Shown here one piece after another: positions 30,966 through 41,034 of a DNA stretch of 64,000 bases. A program made the translations under genes and the position numbers. Source of the stretch: Trifolium pratense. Lineage: Eukaryota > Streptophyta > Magnoliopsida > Fabales > Fabaceae. Where the stretch lies: positions 58,736,439 through 58,800,438 of the forward strand of contig NC_060062.1 of NCBI RefSeq assembly GCF_020283565.1, in the 5' to 3' direction. The notes beneath the pieces are model-generated. The model was not told where the DNA came from. It made no database searches and worked only from the letters and a program-made list of their open reading frames with translations. Positions within the stretch are counted from its first letter, which is position 1, and every line of letters begins with the position of its first letter.

Positions 30966-32051
30966 TCAAGGTTGTTGTTGAGATGGCGAAGGAGGCTTTC
31001 GATTGGCTGCTTGGAATTGGTAATACTGAGTTCGAATGGACACCAGTTTACGTTGTAGCATTTCTTTATCACTAGCAAGATGCTCAACCCGCTTTTGGAC
31101 AGCTAGACCATCACTGTAATGCTGGATGCCTTCACGTGCTAGCTCATCAAGCTTGACCTTTTGCGATTCGATAGCTACTGCAGCTAGTTTTTCCATCATA
31201 GCCTCTTCCTGTCGAACCTTTTCCTTCAACGCTTCGATTTCAGATTGCCATTGAGCAATATTGTTCTCACAAGCCACAAGTTGCTCGAGAGCTTCATCAG
31301 AGGCAGCTTTGATAGTTGTGACTTCTGCATTGCAATTATTAGCTTGCTCGAAATGGTGTTGCTGTGTTGCAAGCAGAGACGTTAGAAGGCTGCTAGTCCT
31401 GGTTAGGAGTTGAGATTGACTAACGAACTGTTCTAAAAAGGTTTCAGCCTGAGTCACTAGAAGGAACATTGCTTCGTTAGTCCTTGGGTTCTGCAGCTTG
31501 CGGAAAAGGGCCTTGATGTTGTAGTATATAGAAGAATCATGTTCAAGCAGGCCCAGCATATCCCCATTAAGAATCTCTCGCCTAAATCTGATTTCATGCT
31601 CAAACTGTTCTTGCGCAAGTGCATCTTCCTTACCCTCTGTGTTCTCAACAGCGGAGCTAGAGGCGCCATGACTTGATAAAAGCTTGTTGAGTGCATCTGC
31701 TGGAGTTAAATCTTTTAACTCTTTAGCAAGTTCAGCTGGCAAGACAACAGTAGGAGGTGGCTTCGACACAGAGGTTCCCTCTTCACCAAGTGAATCACCA
31801 ATGTAGGAGTTACCATCATCGGAGTCGAAAGTGTCAGCACTGGTTGAACTGGACTCATGGTTTGACCCACTTGGTTGTGGTTGATTGGTAGTGGAATGTT
31901 CACCATCAACTGTTGGCCTCTGTTCAGTGGAAAGGTTGGCAACAGGGTCGGCTTGAAGGTTGGTTGGAGGATCATTATCAGTTAATACTTGGGCAGGATT
32001 TGTCAAAGATAGAATAATCCAGAAAGGGAAAATAACAAATTTTTCAACTTC
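30966..32051 (-). CDS. Antisense coiled-coil protein of the Tat element, start unclear
   Basis: An open frame of about 360 codons lies antisense to the element between pol and the 3' LTR. The N-terminal third is Pro/Ser/Thr/Asp-rich. Residues from about 130 on are helical with heptad spacing, including a long coiled coil (NNIAQWQSEIEALKEKV and following), and the protein ends Gln-rich. The frame is closed upstream by a stop at 32052-32054 and has no ATG before the conserved-looking part, so the start is probably on another exon, or a downstream Met is used (inference). No known catalytic motif is visible. It is likely the antisense ORF class known from Tat-type elements. Confidence 0.6.
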   Translation of the reverse strand, partial: EVEKFVIFPFWIILSLTNPAQVLTDNDPPTNLQADPVANLSTEQRPTVDGEHSTTNQPQPSGSNHESSSTSADTFDSDDGNSYIGDSLGEEGTSVSKPPPTVVLPAELAKELKDLTPADALNKLLSSHGASSSAVENTEGKEDALAQEQFEHEIRFRREILNGDMLGLLEHDSSIYYNIKALFRKLQNPRTNEAMFLLVTQAETFLEQFVSQSQLLTRTSSLLTSLLATQQHHFEQANNCNAEVTTIKAASDEALEQLVACENNIAQWQSEIEALKEKVRQEEAMMEKLAAVAIESQKVKLDELAREGIQHYSDGLAVQKRVEHLASDKEMLQRKLVSIRTQYYQFQAANRKPPSPSQQQP

Positions 32052-32240
32052 CTATGTTGGCAAGTGTCCAAATCCCTTGACAGGTAAAAAAAAAAAAAAG
32101 GAAAAAACAAATTTTGGAGTCAATCCAAAGTTTTGAATGGCAGCCTAAACGATAGGAGAGATAAATGGAAAAGAAAGATATCCATTAATACTTTCAAAAA
32201 CGCCACTTCCTCTTTCGATAGACACAGTCGAAAATGGCAT

Positions 32241-32250
32241 TTTTGGGGGG
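32241..32250 (+). other. Polypurine tract of the Tat element
   Basis: TTTTTGGGGGG ends five bases before the 3' LTR. The purine core is short and G-only. Confidence 0.55.
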
Positions 32251-32255
32251 CAATT

Positions 32256-33032
32256 TGTTGGACATAAATTTGGTATTTATCAATTAAATATAATTGGTGG
32301 GTCCAATATTTATTTTGGAGGTTATATTGTCAAAATAAAACTTTCAAAGGTGGTGTCGAGAGCTACCTATGTCGAAGCAAAAGAGCGTTTCGAGGGCTGT
32401 GGAGGACACGTCCAGTTTTGGTTTTGCCAGGAGGCTATCGAAAGCGCGAAATCGAATCGAAAGATAGTTGGGCCAAGCCCAGAAAAGAAACAACAAACGG
32501 CCCAAGAGGCATTGGCGCACGCTGAAGGAATGGAAGATGAAAGTGGAGAACGTGGTCGACGTGGCAGATCGAAGAGCGTCCAGATGATCAAGAAATAGTT
32601 ACCACTTTGTAGTAGTATTTATAGTAGTTTTTCATTCAGAACAAAGGTCACAAAATTTTATACAAACACTCTCTCTAAAATTCTAAGTACTCAGCGATCG
32701 AACGAAAGGAATTCAGAGGAGAAATGTATGTTTTGTGAACCATCTTTATTTGTAATTGCTTTTCATTCAATGCAATTTGCTTTCCAGTAATTTTCTTTAG
32801 TTTAATTCCAAATACTTGCTCGAGAAACTGCTACTTCGAGGCGATTCGAATTAGTTTCTCTTGTATCGATTGAAAACGTTTTAATTTCTAAGTGTTTGTT
32901 TCCTGGTTAAAACGAACATTCGAACAGTTTTCTTAAACGAATAAAACACAAAATTGTCCTGAGATTTACTAGTTGATCTCGCGAGTTTAAATACTTAAAC
33001 TAGCGGTTGTTTACCAAATTTCCACGTAAACA
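32256..33032 (+). repeat. 3' LTR of the Tat element
   Basis: It is 777 bp. Three differences from the 5' LTR are seen by eye: A/G near 22164, G/A at a CpG near 22196 and C/T near 22274 (5' LTR coordinates). Confidence 0.96.
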
Positions 33033-33480
33033 CAGGGATGGGAATTAGAATTTCAAACCCTTACCGACGGGATTCGGGTATCCCCAATTGGGTTTGGTTA
33101 TTCCCGTTCCACCTTACCTCCACATAAAATTGGATTGCATTTTAATATTATTTTTATTAAAATAAAAAATGTTGAAAGCTCAAAACTAATTTGTTTCAAC
33201 AATACGATTTATTTAACCAAAGAAAAAATAGAGAAAGTAATTTGTTTGATAACTTAAAAAATAAAATATGAATATAATTTACGAGTTTGTCTAAGGGTTT
33301 TTAATCTAACTCAGGTAAAATATAATTTTGATATACACGGGGGGTTCCAGGACGGGTTTATTACCTGTCGCATCCTCATCGTTTAAAATTGGAGAAAACT
33401 CAAAGTTGAACTCAAATCCAATCAACTAGAATTTCCTCTATTAAAATCAAAGCAGACGTACGAGTACGACATGTATGAGT
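33033..33480. other. Right flank of the Tat element, repeat remnant
   Basis: It begins with the target duplication CAGGG. GC-rich words such as GACGGGATTCGGGTATCCCC and GACGGGTTTATTACC are like those in the GGCATGGCAAT repeat (55987-56561), interrupted by AT-rich DNA. No gene was seen. Confidence 0.4.
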
Positions 33481-33778
33481 TTTATTGTTGTACCGCGGTA
33501 AGTAAAGGAAAATACCTAAAGGTGGATGCAATTTTCGCGCAAAAATAAAATAAAATATGGGGTTAGTAACAAATTGCGACGGGCGCGTGAGCGACACGAT
33601 CACACTCTGAGTGTGCTAGTTAATTCTAGAATAATCCATCCATATTATTATCAGAAGATAAAAACCCTCCCAATCTTATTCATTTTTAGGGTTTTATTAT
33701 CTTCAATTCTTTCATTTCAATTTCAACGCCACTCTCTCACTTTCCAACCTTACCCAATTCATCTACAACAAAATTAAG

Positions 33779-33874
33779 GTAAGTTCAATCTTCTCTCTCA
33801 AAATTCTCTATCAAAAACAACAAAAATAACAACATTTCTAAATCCTTGTTGTTGAAATTGTTTGTGTTGGACAG
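33779..33874 (+). other. Probable intron in the CPN20 5' leader
   Basis: AAG|GTAAGTTC at 33776-33786 is a strong donor, and TTGGACAG|TG ending at 33874 is a fair acceptor 12 bases before the ATG. The 5' leader upstream (about 33660-33778) is C/T-rich as in plant leaders. Leader introns of this kind often raise expression (known for plants in general). Confidence 0.55.
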
Positions 33875-33886
33875 TGTTACTGTTAA

Positions 33887-36800
33887 ATGGCTTCTTCTCA
33901 GTTAACAGCATCATCAATTTCTACGAGGAACGTTTTTGCATCCTTTGAAGGACTTCGACCTGTTCAATTTCATTGTCCCAGACATGTTACAATTGGTAAT
34001 CCTGCACGTAGGTCGTTTAAGGGTCTTGTTGTCAAAGCCTCTACTGCTGTTGCTCCAAAGGTTTTTTACTTTTATAATTTTATTATAATATTGAAATGAA
34101 GAATTCAAAGTAGAATTTTTTGTGTGGAATTTGTTAGTTTGATAATACCCTTATTCAATTTTTGTGTATGTTGGTATTGAAGAAGCTTGTTATTGTTCTT
34201 GGTTTTGAAATTATGAATGTTTTTTAAGTTTCATTGTTGTTAGTTTTGTAATTATGAAAAATGTTGGATTGGGTGTTTGAAAAGATAAGGGTGGGTGAAG
34301 TTTTTGTTTTTTGAATTAACAGAGTTTTTGTTGGATTGGTCGGAGAAATTAATTTATTTGGTCAAAATTTTATACAAAATACACTAGGTAGCACGGCCTC
34401 AGTGTCTGATGTCCGACACTGATGCATATAATTACATTGTATTATGTTAACTTTTCAAATTATTATCGGTGCCATCATGTCAGCGTCTATGTGTGTCCTA
34501 TGTATGTGTCCGTGCTTCATAGCAAATGCATCAACATTCTCTGACCTTTTTTGCTTATAAGTTGGGATGGAGTTGAACTAAATACATTAACTTTCTTTCA
34601 TCAATTTTTGCTTATAATTTGGGACGGAGAGAGTATGCGAGTTACAGAAATGAGTGAGGATTGCGGAGAGTAGTGTTTATAGAATTGAATGAGTTATCAT
34701 TTGTTCATGAGTTGTCAGTTTAGTGCTAAGTGTTTGACGATGACAGAAATTATTGTTTTTAGTACAGTTGGGGAAAATTATTATTATTATTAATAACGAC
34801 GACAGAAATGACTACTCCCTCCGGTCCTTTTTATAAGGAACACTTTGAGAAGAAAAAAAATTGGTCCTTTTTATAAAAAACTTTGACCAATTTTCAAATG
34901 TTTTAAATGTTTGATTTCACTAATGTCCTTATTTATTATGAGAGAGAATATTAAAAGTAATTAAATAAGGGTATACATGGAATAAACTTAAATTTATAAG
35001 AGTATTAAATGAAAATAATTATTTACAATGTGTTTTCTTTGTATGTGTAATTTTTTCAAAGTGTATCTTATAAAAATGACCGGAGGAAGTATTTTACAAC
35101 TGTCCCATATGAGCTTTGAAATCCATCCTTTGAGATAAGAGTTTGATCTTGTAATCTTTTTCTTTAACGTATATTTTATAGTATGACCTTGTAATCTCAA
35201 GGGGACAGAGTTCAAATCCCTTCAAACAGTTATAAAATGACTATAAGTGTCAATTCAACAAATAATTTTGGCTTGATGGTTCACTGGTAATTGAGTTTTC
35301 GAGATGTAGTTCAGACAATTTTGGCATTTAGCAATGTATGTATTATTTATGATCAATGCTACATGTGTCTGAGTGATAGTTATACTGTGCAGTACACCAC
35401 AATCAAGCCTCTGGGAGACAGGGTACTTCTAAAAATTAAGGAAGCAGAAGAGAAAACACAAGGTGGGATTTTGCTTCCATCAAATGCTCAAACAAAGCCT
35501 CAAGGGGGTGAGGTAGTTGCTGTTGGAGAAGGAAAGACACTTGGGAAGAACCAAGTTGAAAATAGTGTGAAGGTGATGTTGTTATGCTATGATGATATTA
35601 ACTCTTGAACGATCATTCTTTAATTTTTCTTGCGAAGAATGGTAAGTTCTCTCTAATTTTAACTAATTTGGTGCATTTTGTTTGTACAGCCGGGTGCACA
35701 AGTTGTGTATTCAAAGTATGCAGGTACTGAGGTTGATTTCAATGGTGAAAAGCATCTTATTTTGAAGGATGATGACATTGTTGGTATCCTTGAAACCGAT
35801 GACATCAAGGATCTTAAACCCTTGAATGATAGAGTTTTGATACAGGTACTCAACGTTTACAGTTTTGCTTATTTCGTTGTGGAGAGTGGTAGTAGTTCAT
35901 TTTTTTAATCTTTATCCGGCTTTGCTAAATTGAGCAACTTAATTTACAAGGTGAATCGAATGATGGAAAAAAAAAACACTCAACTGTTGATACTGCACAC
36001 ACATGAATAACAATTTATGGACTTCTGAAATATCATTTATTGATTTTCAATGTTTGAGATGTCTTACTTTTTGAGGACTTAAATCCTCTAAATCATATTT
36101 CCAAATCGTCTAATGGCAGTGGTGCATGTAGGCTCGTAGCTTCTGTCCATGTCATTTTTTGTGCAGCTCTATAGTCTCTTATATTTTGTGACTCTTGTTA
36201 TAACTTTGAGTTAGCCACTGATTGGTAAAATATAAACTGCAGATTGAAAAAGCTGAAGAAAAAACTGCCGGCGGTTTGTTTCTTACCCAGGCAACCAAGG
36301 ATAAACCTTCCTTTGGAACAGTAAGCTTTCATGATTTGTCTTTTTTTGGTTTGAAAAGACAGTTATAGTTAAGCTAACATCCACTTCTTAAGTTGAGTCT
36401 AAGACAATTCCGCAAAACAGAACTTGTATGGTTCATTTAGGCCATATCTTTATAGTTAATGTGAGACTTGAGTTTATCTAAATATCACTCGTCAAGAATA
36501 TTGCATATTTGCCCAGAGTAATATGTTACGCACAATTAACTAACAATTGGCATCATGGTTTTAAATTGTGGTTGCGTCCTGGATACGGTAACAGTTGCGG
36601 TTGTTGCGATTGCGTTCATTGCGGTTGCTGCAACGTGCAATGCAGCTGTTGCTTCTAATGCGGTTAAGATGCGGTCGTACACATGAATTAAAATAACACT
36701 GCAATTGCGATGCAATGCTGTTGCGGAGGTTACCGCATCAACAATACTGCAGCTGCAATTGCGGATGCGGACTGCAATTTAAAACCTTGATTGACATTGT

Positions 36801-37047
36801 CATATTTGCTACGAATATTTTGGATCAATGATGCATTGTCTGAAACACCTTTGTAATACTTTGAATGCCACAGGTTGTAGCAGTTGGTCCCGGCTTTGTG
36901 GATGAGGAAGGCAATAGAAAACCTTTGCCTGTTACTTCCGGGAACACAGTTTTGTACTCAAAATACGCCGGTAATGACTTCAAGGGCAAAGATGGTTACG
37001 AGTACATTACCTTGAGGAGTTCCGATATCATTGCTATACTCTCCTAG
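33887..37047 (+). CDS. CPN20: Chloroplast 20-kDa co-chaperonin (double Cpn10)
   Basis: This protein caps the plastid Cpn60 chaperonin and assists protein folding, including Rubisco assembly. Five coding exons are inferred: 33887-34060, 35393-35572, 35690-35845, 36243-36320 and 36874-37047. All introns are GT...AG, all junctions fall between codons, and the sum is 253 residues, the usual length. Residues 1 to about 50 are a Ser/Thr/Arg-rich plastid transit peptide. Two Cpn10 domains follow in tandem, about 59-152 and 155-253. Each has KPL.DRVL(L/I), a mobile loop ([24 protein letters not shown]), a VVAVG(E/P)G strand and VVYSKYAG or VLYSKYAG. The double domain distinguishes it from mitochondrial Cpn10. 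Intron 1 carries a MITE. The gene is convergent with the ARF gene. No defect was seen. Confidence 0.96.
34815..35089. mobile_element. Stowaway-like MITE in CPN20 intron 1
   Basis: This 275-bp element has imperfect inverted ends, CTCCCTCCGGTCCTTTTTAT on the left and the complement of CTTCCTCCGGTCATTTTTAT on the right, flanked by TA on both sides. The inverted ends continue for about 40 bases. A truncated relative is at 54250. Confidence 0.82.
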
Positions 37048-38262
37048 AAACATAATTGTAAGATGAACAAACATAATCCACTCGCACCAAAAGCACTACA
37101 CTAACCTTGTTTTGATCATCAAATGATTCAAAATAGGTATTACTGGTTTTCAAGTGTTTGGTTGTTGTGTTGGTGGATTTGAATTCATGTATCAGTTTAT
37201 TAGATGAGATATTGATTGTATTACCTTATTATGTGATTTGAAAAACAAATAGGAACTTTAAATTTCAATGGATTTCGGTGCAAATTTATCGAAAATAAGA
37301 TGCTATCTTGTTAAAGAGATTATAAGAATTATTTGTTGCCGAAGTTCCTCTGCCAAAAGAAGAATCTTTGGTGATTCTCAACTCTCTGCTGGAGCAGTTC
37401 TCACTCTTTGCTGTGAAAAAATTGTGCTACTTCGTTGCGTAAAGCTTATTCTTATAAAACTTCATTCAAGGGGAGGTTTAAATATCATTGATGATGATTG
37501 TAAAATATCATATGCCACTTTAATTTTCTCCCTTCGTTTAATAAAATTTTATTACATCGTGTATCAAACAGGAATAAAATATTTAATATATTATATAAAA
37601 AAAATATTTATTATGTAAAAGATAATTTTAATAAAAAAAACATCTTACTAAAAACGTGAATTCTAAATTTTTGAAACAGAAAAAACACTAATTCTTTTGT
37701 ATATAAATGAACAAAAATTTATTAACAATCATATTTTAGAATTAACAGTGCAATTTATTGTTTGTTTACTTTTTATTTTATGTAAATCTTGAATATATAT
37801 AGATATGTGCTTCAATAAAAAATTGAAGAAAGGTAAAACATTTTATCACAAAGTTTGTACCCAAAAAAAATTAAATATTTTATGATGCAAAAGTTATCAT
37901 TAATCACTTTGTTTTTTTTTATTTCAAAAAAAAAATAATTTAAGCTAGGTTCATATATTTATTTTAGTCTCTTCAAAATTTCGTTTTTGCCCTGAAAGCT
38001 AGGTTCATAATCTATTTTTCGAAACAAATTTAAGTTCGGAACAAACACTCAACTAATTTAAGCTAGGTTCATATATTTATTTCCAAACACTCAACATTTC
38101 ATTTTCTTTTTATCTCTTTTTTATCTGAACAAGATTGACTGTTGTAACAGTTGCATATAGTAATCGATCTTGTCCCTTTATTTTTTATCGAACACTCAAT
38201 TATCCGTCTATCAAAGTAGATTTTGTCCAACACACAAAATCCACCGGCTAAGTGACTTATTC
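37048..38262. other. CPN20 3' region and AT-rich intergenic DNA
   Basis: The CPN20 3' untranslated region probably runs to about 37260. Beyond it the DNA is AT-rich. A 116-codon frame at 37268 has no recognisable domain and looks like chance. Short duplicated words (GCTAGGTTCATA at about 37944, 37999 and 38061) suggest local duplication. Confidence 0.5.
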
Positions 38263-38490
38263 AATATTATTATAACAAATACGAATTTTACAAAATTCAC
38301 CGTTGCATTGAAAGTTTATATCATATAGATCATTCATAGATTTTTTAAAAAACATTGAAAATCATTTGACATGTTATTGAGTTGAGACCCATCAAGATTA
38401 ACTGTATTCAATAAAAATTCATAAACTATACGATATAAACTTTCAATTCAACAATGAATTTTGTAAAATTTGTATTCGTTATAATAGTAT
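38263..38490. mobile_element. Foldback MITE with long inverted ends
   Basis: The left arm starts AATATTATTATAACAAATAC and contains ATTTTACAAAATTCA and TTGAAAGTTTATAT. The right arm is its imperfect reverse complement over roughly 60 bases. The middle is about 100 bases and non-coding. No clear target duplication was seen. Confidence 0.7.
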
Positions 38491-39174
38491 TTGTAACTTG
38501 TGCACGGTGAAAGACTTGATGTATTCTTTCACCATAGACTTGGCCATCAAATCAAAGTATATAGTATATACTATATACATACACCTTATATGTGCGGCTG
38601 CCACCAAACATTTTTCTTGAAGAAACAAATGATGTATTTGATAAAAGAAAAGTGTAAACAAAGGTTAAAGAAAGAAAGAAACAACACTGTGCAGACTTGT
38701 CATTTAAACGCAAGTGAAAATGGAAGAAAAATGAAGAGCAAGGTCCACAAAGTGATATGCTTTTTAGAAAGTAATCTGCATAACGTCAAAGAGAAAATTA
38801 AAATAAAAAACGTAACACAGGATTCAATGAGAGGCACAGTACAGAAAAATCCTGTAAAAGATAATTTTATTGACATACTGTAAAAAAGCTATTAAGAAGT
38901 CCATTTCATCTCTTTTGTTTCAAAACTTTAAACTTCTTTTCCCCATTTTTTCTTCTTCAACAGAAAATATCACTCCTTTTTTTGTTATTAAGACGTTTCT
39001 TTTTTGTTCACTTTTTAAAGAAGTGAAATTGATTTTAGAGTCCCACTCCCACATATAAGACGACCCCGACTATTTGAATGCTTTGTTCGAATATTAAAAT
39101 TGATCTATGAAAAAAGACATTCCTTGAATTAGGTGTGTCCTGATGTCGGATATGTATCGGTGTGCTTCATAGAA

Positions 39175-39660
39175 ACTGACATCTAATAAAGGAATATTTA
39201 TTTCATAAATGTGGATGAAAGTTGTCTCGATTCTCCCATTCGTTCTGGATTTGGAGGTATTTTTAGAAACATCGTCGACCAGTCGACCACTATCTTGTTG
39301 GCTTCTCAAGCATCATTCAAGAGTCATCTGACATTTTGCTCGCTGAACTATAGGCTATCTACAAGGGCCTCTTGCTGGCCAAAAACATGAGTATTGATAA
39401 ACTTGTCTGCTACTCTGATTCTTTGCACTGTGTCAACCTCATCAAAGGTCTTCATGTTAAGTATCATATTCATGTTGTGTTGATCCAAGCTATAAAAGAG
39501 CTACTCTCAAACCAATGTTTCTCTCTATCGCACACTTAGAGAGAGAATCAATTTGCATATTTCTTTGCTAAACTTGGAATGCCGACTTCTTGGCTCATAC
39601 CTCTCCTCCATAAGGTATTCGTGATTTTCTTAGAAACGACCTAATGGAAACTTCATTATT
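39175..39660 (+). pseudogene. LINE remnant: RNase H-like C-terminus
   Basis: One frame reads NVDESCLDSPIRSGFGGIF and, after a frameshift and a stop, continues as AIYKGLLLAKNMSIDKLVCY and SDSLHCVNLIKG. This is the RNase H-like domain (RVT_3 family) at the end of plant LINE polyproteins. Only this domain is left, with at least one frameshift. Confidence 0.7.
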
Positions 39661-39724
39661 TTCTTTTTTTAGCTTCCTTACCTAAAACAAAATATAATCA
39701 ACACAATCAAAATTGTATAACATA

Positions 39725-39860
39725 ACGAGCTCCTCTTAGCATGAATCGTTCAGGAGAACCCAAGTTCGATTCTTAGTGAGAATAATTTTTAGTCAAGTTT
39801 TACTTACCTTGTGACCGAACTCTAGATTATCGAACCCCTTTACCTAAAAATTAGAAAGTT
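39725..39860 (+). mobile_element. Candidate tRNA-derived SINE
   Basis: CTCTTAGCATGAATCG followed by AAGTTCGATTCTTAG has the spacing of RNA polymerase III A and B boxes. No target duplication was identified. Confidence 0.4.
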
Positions 39861-41034
39861 AATAACCAAAAAAAATTGTATAACATATAACATAAAAATT
39901 TAGCCATCACACACATATTCAACGCATAATTCAAATTAGTGGAATTATATATAATTCAATTCCAACTTATTTGATTTTGAACAAAGTTCAATTTAATGAA
40001 TTATTTGTAAACTTAGTTTTAGTTGGCTCCGTACATTGTCCGTTGTTATAGTAATGTAAAAACATCCCCCTAATTTTTGTTTAATGTATACATGAATAGA
40101 TGGATCGTTGCACAATAATTAGACATAGTTGGACGGTTGGGCCATCTAAATTAAAAATGGAAGCACATGCAAGTAAAGATATTGAGACATTGTTTTCAAT
40201 TATTGACCTAATAATTTAAATTATAGTTAGAAAATTCCAAAAAGAATATTTAATGTGATGGAAGCCATGTGTGGAGCAATTTGCAAGAAGCAGCTGCCAC
40301 TAAACCAGATGAAAGTTTAAATTTTAATATGATTTTGGTCATGTAAATATGCCCGTTTTGATTTTGATTCCTGTAAAAAAAATAATTTTGATTTTTGTTC
40401 TAACACAAAATAATTTTGATTTTAATCCCCGCAAAATCTCAAAAATTTTAAAATGATTCCTGAACTAGAATTTTTTCCCAACATGTCAAATTTGGTCCGT
40501 TTAAAATAGAAAGGGATAAATAAAAAACTAGGGTTTATTGTTTGTTGAATAACATATATTTACTTCAACAAACAATAAAGCTTAGATTCCTCATAATCTA
40601 AATTTAAGAGCCACAATATTTACAAAGGTGTAAATAAAACATATATTCTTTATCTTAGAACCATTGTTAATGATACATATCATACACCAGCTGATTCATG
40701 CAGCTGAATCTTCCCAAAAAAGAAGTGGAAAAAAATGAGTAAAATAAATCCTAATCAATCAATAGCAGCTACCATAAAGCATGTTCAAAAGTAACATCTT
40801 ATAGTAAAGGATTCTGTTCTTGGTACATCTAAAGATCTAAACTTCTCTCTCACCATTAAAATCGAACCCGTATGCAGCTATGTATAAACTATGAACTGCA
40901 TCTTTTGCAATGAATAGGTCTCACTTCAAGACAAAGAAGCAAGAAGAAGAAATTTTGAAGGGTTAAGTTAGACTTTTCCATTTCCCTAAATGTGTACAAG
41001 TTGAATTGCTGCAGAAAGTGAATACTCGATGAGC
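39861..41034. other. Intergenic DNA and ARF 3' region
   Basis: It is AT-rich with no gene. The DNA at 40320-40520 (TTTGATTTTGATTCC-type words repeated) resembles half of a foldback MITE. The ARF 3' untranslated region lies just below 41035. Confidence 0.45.

Larger units (their letters stand above)
21932..33032 (+). mobile_element. Tat-lineage Ty3/gypsy retrotransposon
   Basis: The complete element is 11,101 bp with 777-bp LTRs and target duplication CAGGG (21927-21931 and 33033-33037). Order is LTR, primer-binding site, gag-protease, reverse transcriptase, RNase H, integrase, a 2.2-kb region with antisense frames, polypurine tract, LTR. There is no chromodomain after integrase, and the reverse transcriptase style (MPGLS...VEHRLPL) fits the Tat lineage. 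The LTRs differ at three positions by eye, so the insertion is recent. Pol carries two in-frame stops and a frame change near 26435-26600, so this copy is probably not autonomous. Confidence 0.93.

Noticed and set aside
35150..35290. SINE-like A/B boxes in CPN20 intron 1
   Set aside because: The B-box-like word precedes the A-box-like word on the same strand, which is the wrong order.
37268..37618. 116-codon frame downstream of CPN20
   Set aside because: No domain is recognised, composition drifts into AT-rich DNA at its end, and it overlaps the likely CPN20 3' region. It is probably chance.
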